DNA from: Globodera rostochiensis | Lineage: Eukaryota; Nematoda; Chromadorea; Rhabditida; Heteroderidae | Reading direction: 5' to 3' | DNA: 64,000 nucleotides | Assembly: GCA_018350325.1 (NCBI GenBank) | Contig: JAEVLN010000007.1 | Location: forward strand, 2,075,109 to 2,139,108 | In this document: in pieces, positions 21,742-30,973 of the stretch | Numbering within the stretch: position 1 is the first letter of the stretch | Layout of the letters: the number at the start of each line of letters is the position of its first letter | The notes under the pieces: generated by a model | The model's input: the letters and a program-made list of their open reading frames with translations, nothing else | Told to the model about the DNA's origin: nothing | Databases searched by the model: none | Position numbers and translations under genes: made by a program

Positions 21742-22680
21742 TCTGATTGAAATCACTTTCCCATCTCATCGGTTTCATTCACATTTTTAACACAATTTTA
21801 ATTTAAGAAAACACACAAAACAAATTGAATAAACTAAAAATATTAAACTTAGCAAATGATGCGCATAATAAACCTTTTAATTGCCTTGACTGCAGTTGCT
21901 GACCCCAGCGATGCATAATATTAATTAAAATGACTAAATATTAAATAAATAATTAAATGCCTTGAAAACAGACTGCCTCCAGACGTAAAATTATTAAAAT
22001 AACTCATATTAAATAAATAAATGAAATATATATTTATTCAGGCATTCTTGGGCGCGAACTGAATGCAAATCGAGACAAATGGACTTTTTGTGCTGGATAA
22101 GGAATGCAAAAAGTAATTTTCGCCAATTTATCATTAAACAAATTCATTGTTTATATTATATTAATATTTATTCTCAGCTTATTTCGGGGGGTAAGCCGGG
22201 TAAAAATGGAATAATTTAATGTTTCAATAAAATGAGGGCCAATGCGCTTATTATGAAGACTCCTTTAGAATTGTTTAAGCTAAAGTCTGTTGGGGGAAAA
22301 ATAGCGAAGAATTCGACCGGAATAAATTGGCATCGAATTTAATGCCGCGCATTTATTTGTTCCCGTTGATGAGACACGTGGGACAGCACTGGTAGCTGCG
22401 GCCGATGCCTAACGGACCGCAGCCTCTCGTCTCAGTGCCATCGCAGTCGCAGCCCAATTGTTTCGCGGTGTTAAACCAAAAGCCGCAACGGCTCCACGTG
22501 CAACTGAAAAGCCGCCCAATTTAAATTTGAATTTCAATTTTTATTTAACTTTATATTTAAAATAGACGGAGCCGACGCTCTGTAAGGACCGTCGCCAAAC
22601 TGACGGACGAGCAAACAAAATGCTTTGGCCTCATAGGCCGCGCAAACTCTGGTTCCGTTGGCCGCTTCCTACAAAATATT
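21742..22680. repeat. Segmental duplication, paired with 11874-12752
   Basis: Direct duplicate of the 11.9-12.75 kb segment; here the rest of the cysteine-rich gene continues upstream, so this copy is the more complete one. Confidence 0.75.
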
Positions 22681-23163
22681 TGTTTTTAAACATTTTTAAA
22701 ATTAAATTAAAAAAGAAAAAGTCACCGCTAAGCAATTGCAAAATTTATCGTCACAATTGATTTGACCGGTTTGTGCCGAATAACATCTGAAATAAGCAAA
22801 ATTGAAATGTGAGAGGCGTCAGGTCAAAGTTCACAGGTCATGCGCCACACAACAATTGTTAAATCCGTCTGAATTTTGAATTTATACAAATTAAAAAAAT
22901 GACTAAAAATAATTACTTTTTCTGGTAGGACAATCTCTTGTTACCGCATTCTCCGACATAAACTTAAATTGACAAAATTTGGCCAAAATTTAAATTCTAT
23001 TTGCCATATTGAAGCGGTCACTCCCACAAAACCAATCCATTTTTATGAGAGAAGCGGGCGTTGTTGTGCCATTCGGGGAGGGTTCTTGACAAATTACCAC
23101 GGGAAATGCAATTACAAAGATTAGTGAAGTAATTAAGCGTAATTTGATTCGAATTAGGCCCAT
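22353..23163 (-). CDS. Cysteine-rich secreted protein (5 exons)
   Basis: Exons 23022-23163, 22917-22950, 22726-22786, 22568-22668, 22353-22503; total 489 bp, 162 residues, with every junction in phase. The start ATG at 23163 was chosen because it opens a signal peptide (MGLIRIKLRLITSLIFVIAF, then PVVICQ). The mature part has about 17 cysteines, including CNC, CDC and CC pairs (INCDDKFCNCLA, QLGCDCDGTETRGCGPLG, SYQCCPTC). Such small Cys-rich secreted proteins are common among nematode secretions, but I cannot assign a named family. A 3' fragment duplicate is at 12420-12735. Confidence 0.7.
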
Positions 23164-23449
23164 ATTAGGAGAATCTATAATTAGTTTTTTTAATATAAAT
23201 TTAAACTTTAAATCGGCCAGGTGACTGACTGACAGCGCTGGACGACACATTTTGGAACTCAATTTAATGTCGGCATTCATTCGCCACGGCTTATTTATAG
23301 GCAAATCAGCTTCACAAAAGGCCAAAGTTAAGCGCCATCATTTGGCGGCCTCGAAGTTAACGTTCCGTCGGCTGAACGAACAAACGATTTTAATTTCCGT
23401 CAAAATTTTTATTTCAACCGAACATTTTAAGTTTTGCTCAGACTTTATT

Positions 23450-24130
23450 TAACGATTTTTCCTGTTTCACAATCGTCAGACAAATTTTACCAGTTTATAA
23501 ACTTTCTGTCATTTGTTTACATATCCAATGAAATTTTTTGAATGTGCAAATAGTCGATGGAATGATTGAATTTTATTGTCCTTTTAGCTAGGGTTGGTTG
23601 CACTGTACCGGTTAAACGGTTGCGATAACCGCCGGTTTAAGCACGCCTAGTTTTTGGAATTTTTTGGTTAATTTAATGATTTTAAATTTTGACGTATTCA
23701 ATGCAAGTGTAAAGTTATGGGCCGAAAATCTTATAAGCACCGCCGAATAAAAAAAAAAGTCAATCAAAAAAAGGTCCCAAGGGGAATTCCGATTCTCGAA
23801 ACTCGATACCGAGACTTGACGCCGAGACTCGAGATTTTTTATTTTAGGTTCAAAAGTAGGGTAGGACGGGACCGGGACGGGGCGCTGGAAAAATGCGGGA
23901 ATCCCGTTATTTTGATGACATCGATCTCGTTGATATTGTGTTAAAAATGTGAATGAATCTGATGGGATAGGAAAGTGATTTCAATCAGAATTGGGTGGAC
24001 ATTGCCGGAATGGAGTCCTTCCCGATGACAAGTCCGCATGTGTGTATCAACAAATTGCTGATCAGTGGCCGAATTAGCCGGGTATAATGACTAAATCTGA
24101 AAATTGAGAACAATTTTCCATGTCCAATTA
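23450..24130. other. Spacer with repeat fragments
   Basis: It contains GACGGGACCGGGACGGGGC (near 23867), related to the 3310 MITE; an inverted piece of the 11830-11915 sequence at 23945-24030; and an inverted piece of 20880-20950 at 24035-24130. No gene. Confidence 0.5.
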
Positions 24131-24136
24131 CATTTA

Positions 24137-25273
24137 CCGTATTTTTCCTATTAGTAGCCCCCTCTCTATTTGAAGCCCCCTCTCTAATTGTAGCCCCCCC
24201 TCGAGGGGGGTTGAAAAATAGTAGCCCCCTCTCCATTTGAAGCCCCCTCTCTAATTGTAGCCCTCCCTACCCTAAGCCGTGAATTTTTAAAATTATCTAA
24301 CTAAGTCCGTACATAGTTCCTATTTTTCGCCATTATCATTTACATACGTTAAAATTTAGCCTTTTACTAATAAAAAAATGAGTGACGAAGAGAGTTAGTA
24401 CAACAGCGTGATATCTCAAAAAACATTTTTACAATCGACGAAAAATTGGAAATCGTCAACATCAAAATCCATTCAATTAAGGAAGCAAGTCGGCGGTTTA
24501 AATGATCGTCAGAACAACAGAGAATGGCAAAAGGAAGAGCAAAAAAAAAACTGTTCTCTTTGAGGGGACTTGACGGTGTGGACGGGCTCTCGGACAATGC
24601 GTCAATGATTATTAAAAGTAGTAAAAAAGTTGTTAGTGCCAAAAATGAGCTCCATTTCGACCGATTTTGAACTCCGAACCCGAATTTAAACTTCTTTTCA
24701 AAAATAAAAAATCTTCTATAAATTAATTTTGACCTCAAAATCATGCAACACAAAATTACAATGAAAAGGGAATCCAGATTTTGATTCCCTGAATTTATAG
24801 CTCCTTTTTAAATAAGCTAATCTACCGCAAAGAGATCAGTGGTTGTTCTTGAATTTGGCCATTCTCTAATGTGTTTCCTTTCCTTTATTATTTTATTAAA
24901 ATTAGGGTTGTGGGCGGTCGGTTTTAAACCGGGGGTACCGGTTCGGTTAGGCCAGTTTTCCGACCCCCGGTTTCGGTTTGACGTCGAGCAAGACGAAGAA
25001 AACTGATTTATTAGTGATGGATCAGTGGAATTGTGAATTTAGATCAGATTTTATTATTGTTATGATGCTATTTATCATTAAAGAAATAATATAAAAATTC
25101 GCGTTACCTATTGTTAATGGATATAGTAGGTAGGTAATTAATTCATAAAAAAAATTCTAGGTTGAAAAATAGTAGCCCCCTCTCCATTTGAAGCCCCCTC
25201 TCTAATTGTAGCCCCCCCCTCGAGGGGGTGTTGAAAAATAGAAGCCCCGGGGCTACTAATAGGAAAAATACGG
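24137..25273. mobile_element. Tc1/mariner-type (pogo-like) transposon remnant
   Basis: The ends are inverted repeats beginning CCGTATTTTTCCTATTAG at 24137 and ending with the complement at 25273; TA target duplications lie at 24135-24136 and 25274-25275. The paralogous segment near 20.86 kb is the empty site. Subterminal AGCCCCCTCTCTAATTG-type repeats flank the core. On the plus strand near 24420-24540 a broken frame reads TIDEKLEIVNIK, SIKEASRRFK and later RAKKK, like the helix-turn-helix N-terminus of pogo/Tigger transposases, but with stops. Length 1137 bp; non-autonomous. Confidence 0.75.
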
Positions 25274-25394
25274 TACTTATTAATCAATTTCATAAAATTG
25301 ATATTGGAAAAATTTAATGCCCTTAAATCGAATGCACAACTTTCAGATGAGAATCTTTTGAATGCTAATGAATCAGGGTTAATAATGTATGTTG

Positions 25395-25500
25395 AAATCT
25401 TACTTTTTGATCCAGGTTCATACAACGAAAGACATGGAAACAAATTGGCGACAAAAGCGACAAACAATCCGGCAGTTTTCTTGGTACCATTTGGAAGCAC
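25395..25500 (-). pseudogene. Orphan SPRY last-exon remnant
   Basis: The minus strand reads TAGLFVAFVANLFPCLSLYEPG, an exon 13 match like 20660-20745 and in the mirror position of the 20-26 kb inverted duplication. Confidence 0.65.
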
Positions 25501-25684
25501 TTTATTTTTGAAAAATGTTAATTTATTTGATTTTCTTAATTAACAAAATGTTTTAAACTTGTCGACGCCCAAGTTGACCCTTACCCGAGCCAAATTTACG
25601 CCCCAAAACGACACGGCACCAAACTGTCCCGTTTTTATGACGGAACTCCGTGGCCAAGAAGACGGGACTTGAATAAATTTGATT

Positions 25685-26099
25685 ATGAAATTTAGAGGAT
25701 GCCCAAAAGTTCCACGTCACCTCACCCGCTTAAAGCAGCCCCTGTCATATGCAAAGTTCAATTCAGATTTATCGACCAATATCTCTGCTTCTGTGGCCAT
25801 TTACTCTGCCTAGGGGCGCTTTTTCCATACAATACATTAGCCCCAATGCTTCAATTTTCCCCCAAAGGCATAATCAGGGGGCCCCAAATGCCACGCACCC
25901 TCTGGCATATTCTTTGTTGGATTAAGGCAATCTTTGCGTAAATGCCAACGCATTCTCTCGCGTCCCCTCCACTCTCTTCGCTGGCAATGCTATTTTGAAA
26001 CAAAGCCACTTCTACGCCTGCGATTAAAGGCGTATAAAAGCGGTGGGAAATGCAGCAGAAAGCCATCATTCAAAACGATTTCATTTTTATTGCCTCAAA
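25685..26099 (+). promoter_or_regulatory. Promoter module of orphan copy D
   Basis: TATAAAA at 26033-26039; ATGCCA/TGGCAT at 25888, 25903 and 25942. Closely similar to the modules before copies C, E and M. Confidence 0.6.
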
Positions 26100-26356
26100 A
26101 TGCCCACCTTTCTCTTCTTGGCCGCAATTTGCTTGCTTGTGGTCGCTTCTATTCTGCTGGAGACGGGTCAGAAAAAATTCTTTTCAAAATTAATAAATTT
26201 GGCGCGCAATACAATATTTCAAAATTTTTTGGTGTGTGGTGACTAACAAAAATTTATGTAAATATCGAAAGATTTAACTTATAACTTACTCACGTAGAGA
26301 ATTCAGATGCAGTGGGACCATCCAGTTTTTTTCTGGCAATGCTGAACCAAACGCAG
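26100..26356 (+). pseudogene. Orphan signal-peptide and linker exons, copy D
   Basis: Exon 1 (26100-26166) encodes [20 protein letters not shown] with the usual phase-1 GT donor. Exon 2 (26298-26356) begins ENSDA, but is shortened to 59 bp, has lost the PRKKTK motif and ends in a changed phase. No BTB or SPRY exon follows. The next gene (26959) has its own ATG. Either a dead fragment or a signal peptide available for capture. Confidence 0.65.
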
Positions 26357-26958
26357 GTAAAACTGCAAAATAATTGTCTATTTATTTTTAAATTAATTTA
26401 GGCTTAGGAACATCATTTTAATCTCTCCAAAAGTTAACATTTTAGATTTTTCGAAAAATTGGTTGAATTTGGGTCTGGGGTTCGGAATTGGTCGAAATGG
26501 AGGTCGTATTCGGGTTGTACGCCCCCGAAAACCCATAAGAAAAATTTTTTATCGACATTAAAAAATTTTTATTTTTTTCCACATTTCGTGGCTTCGACAT
26601 TATGTGGGGGGGGGGCAGCGGGATCCTTCATAGATTTTCGTGCTTTTTTGGTGCAATTTTTCTTGCCTAAAAGTAGCAGCCCTACTGATTGATCAGATTC
26701 AACCCGGACTTTTTGGCGAAAAAGCCAAACTAAATCAGAATCGCGAATTATTGCTTCGGCGGTTTCCGGGGGTTTCAGGGTCGCTGATCAAGATTCTGAC
26801 AATTATTTCACCCATTCCAAATCCCGAACACGATTCGTACCAAAACTCAAAATTATTTTCCAAAAAATTCACATTCATTGCCCAAATGATTCAAATGCAT
26901 GAAATGGAAAAGACTAGCAGAGATTTATTTATCATATAAAAATAAATTCAAACAATCA

Positions 26959-27462
26959 ATGGGTAAATGTAACGGATATAACCCGTATTCGATGAGCAGA
27001 AAGCCGAGCTCATCGGAAGGTAAAAATGCTGCAAAAAAAGGGAAAAGGGCCTAATCTATACTTTTGAATTAATTGCCCTAATTAATTAAAGGTTTTGACG
27101 GGATGCCGTATTTCCCAAATCAATCGCAATCGACGCGGAGGACCGGCGCATCCAACTTTTTCAGCCCCACACCACAATCATCCAACTTTACATCGGGCAA
27201 CACAGGCTCATCGTCGCATTACGATGGCGTAATGCCATATCAGCAAGTCCCCCCAATGCACGACACATTTATGCCATCCCAAGCTGGAACGCATTCTTTG
27301 GATTGGAGCGGGGATAATTTGCAAAACAATGAGGGAAGTCTTCAGTCTATGGTCAACCCAAAAAATCCGAGATCGTCGCATTACGGTAGCACGATGCCGT
27401 TTCAACAAGCACGAAAAATGCCGTCAAAAATGGGAAAGAGTGTTCGGCGGAAACAGACGTGA
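26959..27462 (+). CDS. MPYQ-type low-complexity protein
   Basis: Two exons, 26959-27019 and 27092-27462, joined in phase (SSSE|GFDGMPYFPNQ); 143 residues. Rich in Ser, Gln, Pro and Met with imperfect repeats SSHYDGVMPYQQ and SSHYGSTMPFQQ. No signal peptide. A relative lies at 57724-58048 (SSYYGGAMPYQEAPM). The last about 20 residues (ARKMPSKMGKSVRRKQT) come from DNA that matches BACK exon 8 of the BTB family, but read in a different frame, so the C-terminus seems newly acquired. The downstream 500 bp are duplicated at 14.8-15.3 kb. Function unknown. Confidence 0.6.
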
Positions 27463-28003
27463 ATGCTCGGCCCGGCACCTTTTATTAAGTTTTGAAATTA
27501 AAACTCAAAATGTTTGCACAATTTTCAAAATGCCAAAATTTGATCGGTAGTTTCAGTTTTGATTAAATCGTTCTTCTTTCGATCTTAACCATTTAAGGCG
27601 AGCTTTAGGATTTCTTATTTGAGAATTAAATTGGTTTTTTATGTTTCTGTTATTGGGATTTGCTTTTATTTTTCAACATTTTTGAACCGTTCACACCTTT
27701 TTTTCTTTTATTCTCATACCCTGACCGTCGTTCTCATATTGCTTTACCCATTTTCAAGTTACTCTATTCTCATAGCAGGCCATCATTTCACATAATTCGG
27801 ATAAAAGTTTCTCAAAATTCTGACCTTTTCATGTTTTTTTTACTCTCTTGCCGATGTTTAATTTACATATTTGTCACCTTTTAATATGACTTATGACTCT
27901 TGATTTCGGATCTCGTTGTTATTTTTCTTTGTTTTTACCAAGTTCTACTTTTGTCCTTATTTTCAAATCCATTTAATAAAGATGGCATAATGCCAAAAGA
28001 AGT

Positions 28004-28294
28004 GTGTTGCGAAATCGGTGTTGCTATTCGCCCAGTCAGCTAATTGAAAGAAAGCAGTTTGGTATTGGATTCGATGGCAAGGTAGCGGGATGTGAAGCTT
28101 TTGTTGGTTTGCTTTCAAAGAATCATTTTTTGTGTGGTTGTGCCTCGGTAAATTTAGGTTTCACTAGCAAGTGCTTGAAACCTTTGTCCAATGCATCATT
28201 GATTAAAATTTTGACTGAATTTCACTCGAGGAGTCTAAGCACAGTTTACACTGTTCCTGTTCGGTTCTTGAGCAGGGCTCTCAGATCACCTTAG
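28004..28294 (+). other. Possible ORF or gene remnant
   Basis: A 96-residue open frame (GIGFDGKVAGCEAFVGLLSK, Cys-containing) just after the duplicated 3' region. I do not recognise it and see no clear start context or splice signals. Confidence 0.2.
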
Positions 28295-28460
28295 AGTTTT
28301 AAAACCTATTAGAAGCTCAAGTAAATAAATCCTAATTTATCAAAAAGAAAGAAATTAAAATAAATAATCCAATGAAATAATCTAACAGCTACAAAGAATA
28401 TTTTAATCCCAAAAATGAATGCTTTTTCAGTTTTTCGAAAATGCCGACAACTTCGGCCCT

Positions 28461-28948
28461 TTAGCGGCGTCCAGCGGGCACTCCGTAATTCTCCCAGCCA
28501 TATTTTTTAACCTTATCGGCGAGCCAATTCGCTTCTTTGAACATTGTGTCAACATAATCACTAAAATAGAAATTAAATTTTAATTATATTTAATTTAGTC
28601 GACACTGACTATGAGGAGTCAATTGGATGGTCCCATCCGCCAACATTGCCCCCGGCGTTGCCCAAAACGTCTCTCTTGTGGCGCCCTCCGCGAAGTGCCG
28701 TGCCTAAAATCAGATTCGGTTGAGTTGTTTTGGCACTTTTTGTCATTGTTTCAAAATAAAATAACCTTTTGATTGGGATTTTGGCTGCTCATTTTCTTTT
28801 CCGATTCCATTTGCACCCGTTTTTTGGCCGCCCAATAACAACTTCACAAATTCGGAGATTAATGAAAAGAAAATCGCAACATTTTTACTAAAAATCCGCG
28901 CGGCTCGGCTCCCCCCGGTTTGGCAACATTTCCTTTGGGCGCGTCCAT
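28461..28948 (-). CDS. Small unidentified protein, 109 residues (4 exons)
   Basis: Exons 28889-28948, 28766-28841, 28610-28703, 28461-28560; 330 bp, all junctions in phase with GT-AG signals. It starts MDAPKGNVAKPGGAEPRGFL, has a Gly/Lys-rich middle (GGQKTGANGIGKENEQP) and a C-terminal block GWDHPIDSSYDYVDTMFKEA followed by NWLADKVKKYGWENYG. The perfect phase across four exons and the compact acidic/aromatic C-terminus suggest a real conserved gene. No signal peptide or membrane segment. I cannot name the family. Confidence 0.6.
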
Positions 28949-29190
28949 TTTAATCTCAATTATGAGCATGGCCAAAATGGAGGCCAAAAAGAAGAAATTT
29001 TTGATGGATGAGTTGGGCCTTTCAGGGGAAAATTCCGAAGAATAATAAAAGTCGAGGGAATTAAATAAATAAAAAATAAATTTATTTTACTACGATTTAA
29101 ATGGCCGAATTGCGCGTATTTATATCGTTTAAGGCAGCAAAAATATGCACTTTATCATATGCCATCGATCAGATTCGACTCTCGACCTCA

Positions 29191-30090
29191 TTAAGTGTAA
29201 TTCAAAGCTTTCAACCGCCAAAACGCGTCAATGTTCTGTTGCAGTTGTTTCTGATACTCCTCCATCTTTGCAAACAGTTCGCCCTTCAGCTGATTCATTG
29301 CCTTTAATTTAAAACATTAATAGTTTTGGTCCTTGTTTTTTGTCTACGTTCCGGTTTTTCCAAATCCCAGTCCCGTCCAAAAACCTATTTATAAAAATAA
29401 CTTAAAATATTTGTCCATATTTGCCACCTTTTCGAACTCTTTTTTCATACTGTTTCCTAATTCATTGAGTTCGAGTTTCGCAATTTGTTTACATTCCTCC
29501 ATCTGTTCAAGCGTTTTGCCGACCAATGCTTTCGTGTTCTTTAATTCCCGTTCCGTTTTCATGAGTTTTTCACGGTACCGCTAAAAAAATGGTTTGAATT
29601 GAATTAGGGCTGGGGACACGGGTCGGCTTTTGGAGTTGAGGAATCCGAATACGGCCTTTTTATTTTAGACCATTTTCGAATCCCGTACCCGAATTCGAAC
29701 AACGCCGACTATTACAGAAAAGCCCCACATGGGGCGCTTCATGAGGCTTCGTTTATATTTTTGTTTATTGTCAAACCCCAAAAAAGCAGTGTTTGCAACA
29801 ACAAAAAAAGTAGGAAAAACTGCTAAATCAAGTACTAAACGTCACCCTGGACGTGAGCAAATTGAAACTGGCGTTTGAAGTTGACGAATTGGTCGTTTGT
29901 TGGCGTTCCAATTGAGCAATTCGGGCACGCAATTCTTCGGATGGGTCCAAATTGGCCAAATTTGAAGGCCAACATTCTGAACAATGGACATTATTAATAA
30001 GGATTTTAATAAATATTATTATTAAATTGATTGTTTACCCGGATCAGCTGTTATGTCCATCACATCTGTTGATTCGGTCGAAATTGGCAT
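29191..30090 (-). CDS. Coiled-coil protein related to SPRY gene H
   Basis: Exons 30039-30090, 29846-29976, 29428-29580, 29191-29301; 447 bp, 148 residues, in frame. It starts MPISTESTDVMDITADP, then ECWPSNLANLDPSEELRARI and QLERQQTTNSSTSNASF, directly paralogous to the N-terminus of the gene at 47181-49748. The third exon is a charged coiled coil (EKLMKTERELKNTKALVGKT). The fourth matches the exon before SPRY in gene H (KGELFAKMEEYQKQLQQN) but ends in a stop, so the SPRY domain is missing. It could act as a partner of the coiled-coil SPRY protein or be a truncated paralogue. Confidence 0.65.
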
Positions 30091-30973
30091 GGTAATTACT
30101 ACAAATTTCTAAATCTTTAATTTCTAAAAATGACAAAAATTCAAAATGAGTAGTTAGAAAATAGTTTATAAGGCTTTTTTGGGACGTAGAATGCAAATAA
30201 TTTCGCCCGATTTCGAACCAATTTTTGGAAAATCGATTCAAAACATTCTTGGAAATAAGTACGCTTTTAAATTTGTAAGTACGAGGGTCCGTTTCCAAGA
30301 CTGTACTTGGCATCCAAGTACGAATACGAACCCTGAAATAAACGTTGAGATTGAAAGAATCCCGGATTTGGAATTCTTCCGGATTTTACTTTTCATTTTT
30401 TACTTTTTATCTTTAATTTTCCAATTTTGCCCATCCCTGCTGGTGTGAAGTGAATAATTTTTGGCAATTAAAGTGAACAAAAATAAATTGAAAGGAGTCG
30501 TACACTAAGAAGTAATTGGACAAAAAGGGAATTTTTGAGAACGAATCCGGAGAGGGATGGCGCCCGTCCTGTATGTGTGGACATTCCGGACCCCGGAACC
30601 GAATTCGTTCATTTTTTCTAAAAGCGATTTTGTTCACAAAACCCTTTTTCTTAACCCAAAAATTCATCCTGAAGTATCGACAATTTTCAATTTTCGCATA
30701 GTTGATATTTCATTAAAGCCCCGACCGATCGAGTTCTCGTTCGCCATCTCTAATAATCAAAAATCTATTTCATTCTCAAAAATTGACAAATATTAAAAAA
30801 GACAATGTCAGAAAACTTTTTTCAATAGCTTCAAACCCACGAAAGCTTACAAATTGTTTTTACTCTTTGCTGGATTTTTTTTCGCGAAAGTGACAAATTC
30901 GAAGACAAAAAAAGAATGATAATGTTTTGATGGCAAAGAAAAAACAGGCAATTCCAACAAATCCCCTCGGTTT

